Positions 1 through 8,292 of a stretch of DNA of 52,037 bases are shown here, piece after piece. Source of the DNA: a virus; the IMG/VR virus record IMGVR_UViG_3300042445_003306, positions 1 to 52,037 of that record; one strand, 5' to 3'. A program made the position numbers and the translations under genes. Each line of letters opens with the position of its first letter. Positions within the stretch are counted from its first letter, which is position 1. The notes beneath the pieces were generated by a model, which searched no databases, was not told where the DNA came from, and worked only from the letters and a program-made list of their open reading frames with translations.

Positions 1-63
1 TTATGAAGCATGCCATGTAAAAACTCGACAGACACTATTTGTAACACCATACGACCTTAAAAG

Positions 64-585
64 ATGAACGCTAAAGAAGATACAACCACTGCAAATGTAG
101 CATTGCCAGCGACTGGCAATCGCCCGCATGACAACAGCGACACTATGATTCGCCGTAAAAAGTTTATGCAGTTTGATGTTAATAGCGATACATTTCGTAA
201 ATTTGAAACCGGTCGCAATCGCTTTGAGCGCTGGAGCAAATACTTAAATCTGCAAGATGACTCTGAAAAAGCAATTTATGATTATGCAATGAAAAATCGT
301 GATCATACCATTGTGTTGCGCAATGGAGATACTGGTGCAATGCGTAGTATCCGCCGTCGTGCACTCAATGAAGCAGACGCAAAAATGGCAGAGTTTAAAG
401 GATTCTTTAAACCAGTAGACACTCAAATTGATTATGATGCTGAACAATTAACAGTGGGGATAGAGGTAGAATCAGAACATACGCCTCATAAAGAAATTGC
501 TACTATAATAGCTAAGCATCATTTGGCAGAAGATCCTGACTACTATGTTAAGCTCAAGAAGTATGTTGAAAAGAAAGGTGCCTAA
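64..585 (+). CDS. Hypothetical phage protein (173 aa)
   Basis: An open reading frame of 173 codons with an acidic, charged product and no motif I recognise. Residues 1-28 are low-complexity and Asn/Thr-rich; the middle (about 29-105) is basic with RRK/RRR clusters. No signal peptide or membrane segment is seen. It ends about 65 bp before a strong terminator, so it looks like the last gene of a transcript entering the window from the left. Function unknown. Confidence 0.7.
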   Translation: MNAKEDTTTANVALPATGNRPHDNSDTMIRRKKFMQFDVNSDTFRKFETGRNRFERWSKYLNLQDDSEKAIYDYAMKNRDHTIVLRNGDTGAMRSIRRRALNEADAKMAEFKGFFKPVDTQIDYDAEQLTVGIEVESEHTPHKEIATIIAKHHLAEDPDYYVKLKKYVEKKGA

Positions 586-650
586 AATTCGCAAAATGTA
601 AAATAAAGATTTACATACTCAGAAATTCAATATATAATTTATATAGAAGG

Positions 651-679
651 TAGGCTACAGTAAAGTAGCCTATTTTTTT
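651..679 (+). terminator. Rho-independent terminator upstream of nrdB
   Basis: Perfect 8-bp stem (TAGGCTAC at 651-658, GTAGCCTA at 665-672) with a 6-nt loop, followed by seven T (673-679). It separates the 173-aa gene from nrdB. Confidence 0.85.
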
Positions 680-699
680 GCTAATTTTCCTTTAACCAT

Positions 700-1695
700 A
701 TGAATCCCGACAATACCAAAATGACCATCTTTGATGAGCAAATCTCACGTAAACCAAACCGCTACCCATGGACCGAGGGTTTTATTGAAGCTATGCATTC
801 CGGGTTTTGGACCGACAAAGAATTTTCATTTCAACCTGACTTACATGACTTTAAAACAGTTCTTGATGATCGCCGCCGTGAAATTGTTATACGTACGCTA
901 AGTGCTATTGGTCAAATTGAGGTTGCAGTCAAAACCTTTTGGGCTAAGTTGGGTGATAACTTGCCGCATCCATCATTGCAAGATCTTGGTTTTGTTATGG
1001 CCAATACTGAAGTGATTCACAACAATGCCTATGAGCGTTTGATTAGTGTATTGGATATGGAAGACATCTTTGAGGAGAATCTTAAATTGGAATGGATTCA
1101 AGGGCGTGTCAAATACCTAAAGAAATATACACACCGTTTTTATAAGGACAGCAATAAACAATATCTTTATGCACTAACTCTTTTTACATTGTTTGTTGAG
1201 AATGTTAGCTTATTTAGCCAGTTTTATGTTATCAATTGGTTTAAGACATTTGAAAATGTATTGACACATGCTGACCAACAAGTTAAGTATACACGCAACG
1301 AAGAAAACATTCATGCACTTGTTGGTATTCAAATCATCAATACCATGAGGCAGGAATTGCCTGACATGTTTGATGATGAATTGGAAGAGCGTATTATTGC
1401 GGCTGCACATGAAGCATACAAAGCAGAAAGTAAAATTGTTGATTGGATGATTAATGGTATCAATGAAACTGGTCTAAGTGCGCCAATTCTTAAAGAGTTT
1501 ATCAAAAATCGTATCAATGAAAGCATGACGCAAATTGGATTCCGTAAACCATTTGAGATTGATGAAGCATTGATTGCCGAAACAATGTGGTTTGATGAAC
1601 AGTTGCATGGCAACAATATGACCGACTTTTTTGCATCACGCCCAGTCGAATACAGCAAGAAAAATCAGAGCTTTGGTGAGGACGACTTGTTCTAA
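700..1695 (+). CDS. nrdB: Ribonucleotide reductase class I small subunit (NrdB)
   Basis: R2 (beta) subunit of class I ribonucleotide reductase, which makes the radical that NrdA uses to reduce ribonucleoside diphosphates. Visible metal ligands fit the family: a likely first acidic ligand E74, then E104 and H107 (EVIHNNAY), E167 (FVENVS), E202 and H205 (EENIH). The radical-tyrosine position is Y111, four residues after the ligand His, so this is not a Tyr-less variant. The C-terminal tail FGEDDLF resembles the R2 peptide that docks on R1. Length (331 aa) is normal. It lies 16 bp upstream of nrdA, so the two are probably co-transcribed. The gene order is B before A. Confidence 0.95.
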   Translation: MNPDNTKMTIFDEQISRKPNRYPWTEGFIEAMHSGFWTDKEFSFQPDLHDFKTVLDDRRREIVIRTLSAIGQIEVAVKTFWAKLGDNLPHPSLQDLGFVMANTEVIHNNAYERLISVLDMEDIFEENLKLEWIQGRVKYLKKYTHRFYKDSNKQYLYALTLFTLFVENVSLFSQFYVINWFKTFENVLTHADQQVKYTRNEENIHALVGIQIINTMRQELPDMFDDELEERIIAAAHEAYKAESKIVDWMINGINETGLSAPILKEFIKNRINESMTQIGFRKPFEIDEALIAETMWFDEQLHGNNMTDFFASRPVEYSKKNQSFGEDDLF

Positions 1696-1711
1696 TATAT
1701 AACTTTAGATT

Positions 1712-3373
1712 ATGAGTACAGAAGATATTTACTGGCTAAACAAAGACAGCCGAAAGTTCCTAAGCAGAGGTTATGTCCTTGAAGAAAACGGTGAAACTGC
1801 AGAAAGCCGCATGCGTGATATTGCTGTTGCGGCGGAAACACGATTAGGAATCGCTGGATTTGCTGACAAGTTTGAAAGCTATCTACACAAAGGATACTAT
1901 TCACTAAGCAGCCCAATCTGGAGTAATAGCGGTCGTGAGCGTGGATTGCCAATCAGTTGTTTTGGTACATATATTGATGATACTCTTGAAGAGATTGCTG
2001 GTTATAAAATCGCTGAAATCTCCATGATGACAAAAAATGGAGGTGGTACAAGTGCATACTTTGGCGCGCTACGCGGCCGCGGTACTCCTATTAGCACTGG
2101 CGGAACAAGCACAGGCGCTGTTCACTTCATGGAGCTTTATGACAAACTAATGAGTGTAGTATCTCAAGGCAATGTTCGCCGAGGCAGCTTTGCAGCATAC
2201 CTACCAATTGACCATCCTGACATTGAAGAATTCCTAAAAATTAAAGGAGAAGGCCACACCATTCAGGACATGAGTATTGGTGTTACTGTTAGTGACGCAT
2301 GGATGAAGCGCATGATTGATGGCGATAAAGAAGCACGCAAGACATGGGGATTAGTCATCAAGAAGCGTTTTGAAAGTGGCTATCCATACCTGTTCTTTAG
2401 TGATACCGCAAACAATGGTGCGCCTCAAGTATACAAGGACAAAGGTAAACGCATCCATGCAAGCAACCTTTGCAATGAAATTTACCTGAGTACGTGTAAA
2501 GACGAAAGCTTTGTTTGTAATCTATCATCAATCAACCTTGAGCGTTGGGATGACATGAAAGATACTGATGCTATTGAAACGTTGGTATACTTTCTTGACA
2601 GTGTCATGACTGAATTCATTGACAAGACTGAAGGTATGGCGCACATGGATGCTCCACGTCGGTTTGCAATCAATCAGCGCGCATTGGGTGTAGGCGTTCT
2701 TGGATGGCATAGTTACTTGCAAAGCAAAGCCTTGCCGTTTGAGAGTATGGAAGCCAAGATGGAAAATATCGGCATCTTTAAAACACTTCGTGAAAAATGT
2801 GACTCTGCTACAGAGCAACTTGCGCAGATGTATGGCGAACCTGAATTGCTCAAAGGGTATGGGCGGCGCAATGCTACAACCATTGCAATTGCACCAACCA
2901 CCAGCAGCTCATTTATTCTCGGTCAAGTTAGTCCAAGTATTGAACCTCTTAACAGCAACTACTTTGTTAAAGATCTTGCAAAAGGTAAATTCACATATAA
3001 GAATCCATACCTGACAAAGTTACTTAAGAGCAAAGCGTTGGACAACAGCGAAACATGGCGTGATATTCTTATTCATGGCGGCAGTGTTCAACATCTGACA
3101 ACACTAACGGATGAAGAGAAAGCCACATTTAAAACCTTTGGTGAAATCCCTCAAAAGGAAATTGTTATACAAGCAGCTCAACGTCAACGATATATAGATC
3201 AAGGACAAAGTCTTAATTTAATGATTGCACCAAAAGCCAAACCAAAAGAAGTAAATGAACTAATGATTTTTGCGTGGGAAAGCGGAATCAAAGGATTGTA
3301 TTATCAACGTAGTGCAAATCCTGCTCAAGAGCTAGCGCGCAGCATCATGACATGTTCAACCTGTGAAGCATAA
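1712..3373 (+). CDS. nrdA: Ribonucleotide reductase class I large subunit (NrdA), short form
   Basis: Catalytic R1 (alpha) subunit. Active-site residues are visible: C83 in ISCFGTY and C269 in VCNLSSINL (redox pair), N252-C254-E256 in NLCNE (radical cysteine), the radical-transfer pair Y530-Y531 in YYQR, and the C-terminal shuttle pair C548/C551 (CSTC). At 553 aa it is about 200 aa shorter than E. coli NrdA. The N-terminal ATP-cone that mediates overall activity control is absent, as in several phage enzymes. Its stop overlaps the start of the next membrane-protein gene (TAATG). Confidence 0.95.
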   Translation: MSTEDIYWLNKDSRKFLSRGYVLEENGETAESRMRDIAVAAETRLGIAGFADKFESYLHKGYYSLSSPIWSNSGRERGLPISCFGTYIDDTLEEIAGYKIAEISMMTKNGGGTSAYFGALRGRGTPISTGGTSTGAVHFMELYDKLMSVVSQGNVRRGSFAAYLPIDHPDIEEFLKIKGEGHTIQDMSIGVTVSDAWMKRMIDGDKEARKTWGLVIKKRFESGYPYLFFSDTANNGAPQVYKDKGKRIHASNLCNEIYLSTCKDESFVCNLSSINLERWDDMKDTDAIETLVYFLDSVMTEFIDKTEGMAHMDAPRRFAINQRALGVGVLGWHSYLQSKALPFESMEAKMENIGIFKTLREKCDSATEQLAQMYGEPELLKGYGRRNATTIAIAPTTSSSFILGQVSPSIEPLNSNYFVKDLAKGKFTYKNPYLTKLLKSKALDNSETWRDILIHGGSVQHLTTLTDEEKATFKTFGEIPQKEIVIQAAQRQRYIDQGQSLNLMIAPKAKPKEVNELMIFAWESGIKGLYYQRSANPAQELARSIMTCSTCEA

Positions 3374-3558
3374 TGACTGAAAAACCATCATCAGCAGATA
3401 GCCTTTCACCATTCTGGTACGCAGTTGGAACGTTGTTTAGCGTTCCACTATTAGTAATCATACTATTGATTACGTCCGTTGCATTTTTATGCAGTTGGCC
3501 AATAGTTCCAATATTAGCTTATTATCAACGTAAAGAAGAATTAAAAGATAATGATTGA
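3373..3558 (+). CDS. Small single-pass membrane protein (61 aa)
   Basis: The ATG shares its A with the nrdA stop (TAATG), implying translational coupling. Residues about 13-50 form a long hydrophobic stretch (one or two membrane helices), followed by a charged tail YYQRKEELKDND. No family recognised. Confidence 0.65.
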   Translation: MTEKPSSADSLSPFWYAVGTLFSVPLLVIILLITSVAFLCSWPIVPILAYYQRKEELKDND

Positions 3559-3763
3559 AACAAATAAATGTCCTGGTTGCAAACATGTGTATGAAATTGT
3601 TTGGGATGATGATAATAGCGAATATTATAATGATAATGAAGATGAAGATGAGCTAGACCAATTTGACGAATCAGAAGAGCTATATCCTGAGTATTGCCCT
3701 TTCTGTGGTATTCATCGTGATTATAATGGAGAGGTTGATTCGTCCGATGATGAATTACTCTGA
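3551..3763 (+). CDS. Acidic zinc-ribbon protein (70 aa)
   Basis: Two Cys pairs, CPGC near residues 7-10 and CPFC near 49-52, flank a very acidic linker rich in Asp, Glu, Asn and Tyr. This is a two-knuckle zinc ribbon. The start overlaps the preceding gene by 8 nt. The acidic body could be a DNA mimic or protein-binding segment; that is inference only. Confidence 0.65.
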   Translation: MIETNKCPGCKHVYEIVWDDDNSEYYNDNEDEDELDQFDESEELYPEYCPFCGIHRDYNGEVDSSDDELL

Positions 3764-3773
3764 TATATAATAC

Positions 3774-4205
3774 ATGGATTGGTATTACAATGGAGAAGTA
3801 TTTAGCGTTACACATGCGGTTGAAAAGATAGCTGAAGGTTACATCGGATTCATATATGAAGTAACTGACAATACCAATGGGAAAAAATATATTGGTAAGA
3901 AGCTATTAACTACAACTAAAAAATTACCGCCACTTAAAGGAACAAAGCGCAAGCGCAAAAAAATTGTACACAGTGATTGGCAAACATATTATGGAAGTAG
4001 CGAACTCGTTAAGCAGTTGGTTGAAGAACGGGAGGACACCTTCTCAAGAGAGATACTTGCGTTTGGTAAAGCAAAAGGCGAGCTGTCATACATTGAAGCA
4101 AAGTACCATTTTGACCGAGAAGTGCTCCTAAGTGACGATTACTACAATGAATTTATTGGCTGCCGCATTCATTCAAAGCATGTACAAAATTTGTGGAAAA
4201 AGTAA
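3774..4205 (+). CDS. SegE-like GIY-YIG family protein
   Basis: The segment GFIYEVTDNTNGKKYIGKK (residues about 26-44) is the GIY-YIG core as found in the T4 SegE-like family (the GIY/YIG tripeptides appear as FIY and YIG). It is followed by a basic KRKRKK patch, the typical SDWQTYYGS segment and an E-A-K segment that could supply the catalytic Glu. Members are phage endonucleases, often free-standing homing enzymes. A weak -10 (TATAAT) just before the ATG suggests its own short-leader transcript. Confidence 0.75.
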   Translation: MDWYYNGEVFSVTHAVEKIAEGYIGFIYEVTDNTNGKKYIGKKLLTTTKKLPPLKGTKRKRKKIVHSDWQTYYGSSELVKQLVEEREDTFSREILAFGKAKGELSYIEAKYHFDREVLLSDDYYNEFIGCRIHSKHVQNLWKK

Positions 4206-4234
4206 TTTACATTCTTTCGTTTTTAGATTATAAT
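4206..4234 (+). promoter_or_regulatory. sigma70-type promoter for the RNase H gene
   Basis: TTTACA at 4206-4211, 17-bp spacer, TATAAT at 4229-4234. The gene starts at 4255. Confidence 0.75.
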
Positions 4235-4254
4235 TACATAACAACCAAAACAAA

Positions 4255-5121
4255 ATGATTCTCATCGATTATAGTGGCATTGCCATTTCAAGTGTCTTTA
4301 GCCAAGCAAAGAGCAATAAGATTGAAGAAGACTTTCTTCGACATATTATTCTAAATAGCCTGCGCATGTATAACCTTAAGTACCGTGATAAGTATGGTAA
4401 GATGGTTATTGCCTGCGATGGCGGCAGCTGGCGCAAAGATTACTATCCACAATATAAAGCAGCCCGCCGTAAGAATCGTGAAGAAAGCAGCATGGACTGG
4501 AAGGAAATCTTCCGCATTCTCAACAACGTCAAAGCCGAAATTGTTGAGCATTTGCCATACACTGTAGTACAAACTGATAAGGCAGAAGCCGATGATGTTA
4601 TTGCTGCACTAGTGGAAACCACTCAAGAATTTGGCAACTATGAGCCTGTCATGATTATTAGTGCGGATAAGGACTTTATTCAATTGCAGCGATATGATAA
4701 TGTCGCACAATGGAGTCCAATGACCAAGAAGCTTATCACTGATAAAAATCCAGCAAGGTATCTGATGGAGCATGTTCTCAAAGGCGATAGCGGTGATGGC
4801 GTACCTAATGTTCTTAGTCCCGACAATACATTTACTGACAGCATTCGTCAAACAGCATTGCGTGCAACCAAGATTGACGAATGGATTTCAGCCGATAAAG
4901 CAGGCAAGCTGCAAAATGTTATGCCTGAAGAAACATATCGCAACTATATTCGCAACCGCACCGTGATTGATCTTGATTGCGCACCTACAGAGGTGCGCAA
5001 TGCTATTCTTACAGAATACAATTCAGCTCCGGTTAAAAATAACAGTAAGGTTCTTAACTATCTGATATCCAAACGTTGCAACATGCTTATTAGCAGTGCA
5101 TCAGAATTTTTTACCAAATAA
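4255..5121 (+). CDS. rnh: T4 RNase H-like 5'-3' exonuclease (FEN family)
   Basis: Removes RNA primers and 5' flaps during lagging-strand synthesis. The acidic metal-binding set of the PIN/FEN fold is visible: D5 (LIDYSG), D55 (CDGG), E111/D113/D114 (EADDV), D138/D140 (SADKD), D178/D181 (GDSGDG, start of the helix-hairpin-helix region). The patch WRKDYYPQYKAARR matches the T4 RNase H arch region. Length 288 aa is close to T4 RNase H (305 aa). It has its own promoter at 4206-4234. Confidence 0.9.
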   Translation: MILIDYSGIAISSVFSQAKSNKIEEDFLRHIILNSLRMYNLKYRDKYGKMVIACDGGSWRKDYYPQYKAARRKNREESSMDWKEIFRILNNVKAEIVEHLPYTVVQTDKAEADDVIAALVETTQEFGNYEPVMIISADKDFIQLQRYDNVAQWSPMTKKLITDKNPARYLMEHVLKGDSGDGVPNVLSPDNTFTDSIRQTALRATKIDEWISADKAGKLQNVMPEETYRNYIRNRTVIDLDCAPTEVRNAILTEYNSAPVKNNSKVLNYLISKRCNMLISSASEFFTK

Positions 5122-5125
5122 ACAT

Positions 5126-5560
5126 ATGATTAGAAGAATGAATGATAGGTTACCACATGAGGTATTTGAGTTGCTTGAAAAAACTACAAGTCTTGATGAA
5201 CGTGTAGAGGTTTTAAGAAACAATTTTACACAACCAGTTCAAATGATTTTGCAGGCAGCATTCAAACCTGACCTTCATTTGGATCTTCCAGCAGGAGCTC
5301 CTCCATACAATCCAGATCCTAACGCAGCGGGATTGCAACCTTCTCCATTAAAACAACAAATTAAAATTTTGCCAAGCCTATTGAAACGAAATGATCGTTT
5401 GTCTAGTATTCGTAAAGAAACATTGTTTATTCGTCTTATTGAGGGAGCACATGCAAAAGACGCTATTATAATTATTGCAGCTAAAGATAAAAAGCTACCT
5501 GAATTGTATCCATTGCTTACGGAGTCTTTAGTACGTGCTGCATTTCCAAATTTAATTTGA
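5126..5560 (+). CDS. DUF6433-like phage protein (144 aa)
   Basis: The layout (FELLEKTTSLDERVEVLR near the N-terminus, then PPYNP and a helical C-terminus with a LIEGAHAKDA segment) matches a conserved protein of T4-like phages assigned to DUF6433, from memory of the family. The start at 5126 is preferred over an in-frame upstream ATG at 5096 because that one lies inside the RNase H gene. Function unknown. Confidence 0.65.
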   Translation: MIRRMNDRLPHEVFELLEKTTSLDERVEVLRNNFTQPVQMILQAAFKPDLHLDLPAGAPPYNPDPNAAGLQPSPLKQQIKILPSLLKRNDRLSSIRKETLFIRLIEGAHAKDAIIIIAAKDKKLPELYPLLTESLVRAAFPNLI

Positions 5561-5561
5561 T

Positions 5562-5834
5562 ATGACTTATACATTTAAATGTACGTCGTGTGAGCATGAA
5601 TGGGACGCTAGTATGAGTATGGCAGACCGTGATGTTCCATTGACACAGCATTGTGTAGCATGTGCAGCAGAAGGGCCCGGCGTAATCAAACGCATCATTA
5701 GCAGTGCGCCTCGCATTTCATATGACGGTGCTCAAACGGTATTGCAACGCGCCGGTAGGGGATGGAACGATGTTCTGAAAAAAATCCAAAAGGCAAATGG
5801 CCGATACGCAAAGAAAAATATTGAAACACGATAA
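5562..5834 (+). CDS. FmdB-like zinc-ribbon protein (90 aa)
   Basis: CTSC (residues 7-10) and CVAC (31-34) form a zinc ribbon in the order and spacing of FmdB-type small regulators, followed by a basic helical tail (VIKRIISSAPRI...). Such proteins recur in T4-like phages next to replication genes. Its partner is unknown. Confidence 0.65.
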   Translation: MTYTFKCTSCEHEWDASMSMADRDVPLTQHCVACAAEGPGVIKRIISSAPRISYDGAQTVLQRAGRGWNDVLKKIQKANGRYAKKNIETR

Positions 5835-5839
5835 CGCAT

Positions 5840-6004
5840 ATGGGAAAGAGTCGAAAAAGCAAAGGATCTAATGGTCGTAAGCAATCATATTATGATGACG
5901 ACTATAACGCTGAAAATAAAAAACTCAAAAAGAGTAAACATTCTGATAGCCGAAAAGACAAAAGTGTGGAAAAAGGTATCTTTATTGATTGGAGTGCGCT
6001 ATGA
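5840..6004 (+). CDS. Small basic protein (54 aa)
   Basis: A 54-codon ORF, MGKSRKSKGSNGRKQ... to ...IFIDWSAL, rich in Lys, Arg and Ser, with an acidic Tyr/Asp patch in the middle. Its stop overlaps the next start (ATGA at 6001-6004), supporting a real translated gene. Probably nucleic-acid binding; function unknown. Confidence 0.55.
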   Translation: MGKSRKSKGSNGRKQSYYDDDYNAENKKLKKSKHSDSRKDKSVEKGIFIDWSAL

Positions 6005-6699
6005 ATGAGCGCAGAACTTTTGTGCATGATCCTGTTGAATTGGGTTATGCTGAGTTGGGCGATGCTAGCGTTCCAGGCACACGTGTATACGTTACACCTG
6101 AAGGGAAAAAGTATCCTAGTATTACAACCGTATTGGGTGCGCGCGGCAAGGAAGCTATCTATGAATGGCGCCGGCGCGTAGGTGAAGAAGAAGCTAACCG
6201 TATCACGCGGCATGCCTGTGCACGAGGAACGGCACTGCATACCATTGCTGAGAAGTATATTAATAACGAACTTGATATATACAAAAAGGATGAGATGCCC
6301 CATGTTGTAGCATTATTCCGTAGTATTCAACCAATCCTCGATAAGAACATTGGACGCGTTGTAATGCAGGAACGACCACTATATAGTGACCATCTTGGAA
6401 TTGCTGGAAGAGTTGATCTAATTGCAGAATATGAAGGAAAACTTAGTGTCATTGATTTTAAAACCAGTAAGCGTGTTAAAACTCGAGAAGAGATTAGCAA
6501 CTACTTTGTGCAGTCGTGTGCATATGCTATAATGTTTGAAGAGCGCACGGGTATACCAGTATCACGTACTGTAATTGTTATGGCTATTGATGACAATCCC
6601 GTTCCTATTGTATTTAAAGAAAAGCGAGACTCTTGGGCGGCTGAACTGCAAAAAGTAATTAAAGAATACAATACCAAAAAACTATTCGGACATGGATAA
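6001..6699 (+). CDS. PD-(D/E)XK exonuclease, Cas4/RecB-like
   Basis: The catalytic motifs are visible: GRVDLIAEYEGKLSVIDFKT holds the D...(D/E)XK residues (D in GRVDL, D and K in IDFKT), and ARGTALHTIAE is the upstream His/Glu helix. The Q-Y-like motif lies around VQSCAYAIMFEE. Related phage genes are annotated as exonucleases of DNA recombination or repair. The start at 6001 is chosen because of the ATGA overlap with the preceding gene; an in-frame ATG at 5989 exists. Confidence 0.8.
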   Translation: MNERRTFVHDPVELGYAELGDASVPGTRVYVTPEGKKYPSITTVLGARGKEAIYEWRRRVGEEEANRITRHACARGTALHTIAEKYINNELDIYKKDEMPHVVALFRSIQPILDKNIGRVVMQERPLYSDHLGIAGRVDLIAEYEGKLSVIDFKTSKRVKTREEISNYFVQSCAYAIMFEERTGIPVSRTVIVMAIDDNPVPIVFKEKRDSWAAELQKVIKEYNTKKLFGHG

Positions 6700-7315
6700 T
6701 ACAAAAACTAAAAACAACAAAGGCCTGCTTGATCTGCTAACAAGTGGACCACCAGACAGTTTCTCAAGCGATTATGGATGTGTACGTGAGTATTACCTGA
6801 GCGATGAAATTGGATCACCAAGTGAATATATCAGTTGGTTCCATGAGATTCGCAACTGTCGTGAAACTGATGCAATAAAGATTCATATCAATTGCCCAGG
6901 AGGAAACTTATTTACAACCATTCAATTCCTTCAAGCATTACAAGAAACTGAAGCACACATCATTGTAAGTGTTGAAGGCGCATGCATGAGCGCAGCAACA
7001 CTTATCTTCTTGTCGGCCGATGAATATATGATTACCAATCACAGCATGTTCCTGTTTCATAACTATAGTGCTGGAACAGTTGGCAAAGGCGGTGAAATGT
7101 ATCATGGCATGGTTCATGAGCGCAAATGGAGCACTGGATTGTTTCAAGACATGTATACCGACTTCCTTACACCTGAGGAAATTGTTGACATGACAAATGA
7201 TAAAGATATTTGGCTGGATGCAAATCAGGTTCTTGAGCGCCTTGAAAAGCGCGGCAAGCTGATGGAGAAAAAAGCTAAAAAGGCTGGACAGCCCAAAAAA
7301 ACTGAATCCAATTAA
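6692..7315 (+). CDS. clpP: ClpP-family serine protease
   Basis: ATP-independent peptidase core of the ClpP fold. Putative triad: S100 in EGACMSAATL, H123 in MFLFHNYSAG, D172 in DKDIWLDAN, with INCPGG (residues 66-71) forming the oxyanion region. At 207 aa it matches full-length ClpP and has a basic C-terminal extension. T4-like phages of aquatic bacteria often carry ClpP homologs; the substrate is unknown. No ClpA/X-type unfoldase is in this window. It overlaps the nuclease gene by 8 nt. Confidence 0.88.
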   Translation: MDNTKTKNNKGLLDLLTSGPPDSFSSDYGCVREYYLSDEIGSPSEYISWFHEIRNCRETDAIKIHINCPGGNLFTTIQFLQALQETEAHIIVSVEGACMSAATLIFLSADEYMITNHSMFLFHNYSAGTVGKGGEMYHGMVHERKWSTGLFQDMYTDFLTPEEIVDMTNDKDIWLDANQVLERLEKRGKLMEKKAKKAGQPKKTESN

Positions 7316-7322
7316 AGAGACG

Positions 7323-7358
7323 AAAAAGCCGCTGCAATTTGTTTTACAGCGGCTTTTT
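7323..7358. terminator. Bidirectional terminator between convergent genes
   Basis: A 12-bp perfect stem (AAAAAGCCGCTG at 7323-7334, CAGCGGCTTTTT at 7347-7358) with A and T tracts on both sides, placed exactly between the clpP stop and the stop of the minus-strand gene. Confidence 0.9.
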
Positions 7359-7360
7359 CT

Positions 7361-7939
7361 TTACTTGCTTTGTCCAGCCTTAATCCAGTTTCTCGCTGCA
7401 GCAATCAATTTGGGATGAGCAGCGCCCAATACAGTTTCCCATGAGTCGCCTATAAGAGGTTTTAATCCAGCCTCACGGAGAAAAGCATATCGCTTAGGTC
7501 GCCCGACTTTCAATAGGTTTGGGTTGAGGATAAAAAGTTTCATGCTTTCAGCAAAAACTTCATAAGCATTGGGCTCATACGGACTTACAGCCTTTTCGCC
7601 TTTGACTGCTTTCTTAATATGCTTTGAAGGTTTTTTAAGCATGTCATCAACATAATGTCCGCATTCATGAGCAATAACACCAGCGCCTGTCAAGTCTGCT
7701 TTGTATCCAGTATATGACCAGCAAAACCCAGGCGTGCGCACAGGCGTCAAAACAATTTTTTCATTCACGGAAATCGTCCCGCTGCCCCAATCATAAAATC
7801 CGTAATATGAAGTATTAGCAGCATTCACAATATACGGAATTGGGAGTTTGTTGATTTTACAAAAGGCGACAACAATGTCCCGCCCATACTTTAGGTTTTC
7901 AGGCTTTTTTTGGCCTGGGTGTGGGTATTCAATTCGCAT
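7361..7939 (-). CDS. Putative zinc metallopeptidase (HExxH)
   Basis: 192-aa protein with IAHECGHYVDD, a HExxH zinc-binding motif followed by a downstream Glu-containing helix (YEVFAESMKLF), as in zincin-like peptidases. The start at 7937-7939 is chosen because a promoter (-35 TGTAAA complement at 7970-7975, -10 complement at 7947-7952) puts the transcription start at the ATG, leaving no leader. Longer in-frame starts lie upstream of this promoter. It is one of only two minus-strand genes here. Confidence 0.75.
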   Translation of the reverse strand: MRIEYPHPGQKKPENLKYGRDIVVAFCKINKLPIPYIVNAANTSYYGFYDWGSGTISVNEKIVLTPVRTPGFCWSYTGYKADLTGAGVIAHECGHYVDDMLKKPSKHIKKAVKGEKAVSPYEPNAYEVFAESMKLFILNPNLLKVGRPKRYAFLREAGLKPLIGDSWETVLGAAHPKLIAAARNWIKAGQSK

Positions 7940-7946
7940 CAAGATT

Positions 7947-7975
7947 ATTATAAACCAAAAAGTGCAGCTTGTAAA
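7947..7975 (-). promoter_or_regulatory. Minus-strand sigma70-type promoter, leaderless
   Basis: On the minus strand: TTTACA (7975-7970), 17-bp spacer, TATAAT (7952-7947), then 7 nt to the ATG at 7939. Confidence 0.75.
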
Positions 7976-8004
7976 GGAAAAAATATGACAAAATGCATTC
8001 CTCC

Positions 8005-8089
8005 GTAACTTGTTGATATTCAACAAAACCGCAAAATATGCATTTTATGGCAAAAAGTCCTTTACAGAGCACAAGATTTAGAGTATAAT
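8005..8089 (+). promoter_or_regulatory. Early promoter cassette (copy 1)
   Basis: Contains the GTTGA/TCAAC inverted repeat, an AT-rich ATGCATTTT word, then TTTACA (8061-8066), 17 bp, TATAAT (8084-8089) and a leader with TAAGGA before the ATG at 8110. The same layout recurs elsewhere in the window. Confidence 0.75.
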
Positions 8090-8109
8090 GATCTTGTAAG
8101 GAAACTAAT

Positions 8110-8292
8110 ATGACACCTAATTTTTACGCTAGTCTCGCGGGAGCACTTAGAGGAACACTGCTTTCTCTAAAATATAATCGTGACATTGCTCACCTATTGG
8201 ACAATGAAGCGGATAAACTAAAAGCCTTTCAAGCGATTGTAGATAAGGCTATCATGCAAGCAGATAGGCAAAGTAAGGAGGTTGTTGAATGA
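8110..8292 (+). CDS. Small helical protein (60 aa)
   Basis: 60-aa mostly helical product without recognised domain, first gene behind the promoter at 8061-8089, with TAAGGA 10 nt upstream of the ATG. Its stop overlaps the HNH gene start (ATGA), so the two are co-translated. Confidence 0.6.
   Translation: MTPNFYASLAGALRGTLLSLKYNRDIAHLLDNEADKLKAFQAIVDKAIMQADRQSKEVVE

Noticed and set aside
700-1695. NrdB as a tyrosine-free (class Ic-like) subunit because of a Glu rather than Asp first ligand
   Set aside because: The radical-site Tyr is present four residues after the ligand His (Y111), so a Tyr-less assignment is not supported.
7937-8026. N-terminal extension of the minus-strand metallopeptidase (start at 8026)
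   Set aside because: The extension would be encoded across the gene's own -35/-10 promoter; the start at 7939 sits at the predicted transcription start.
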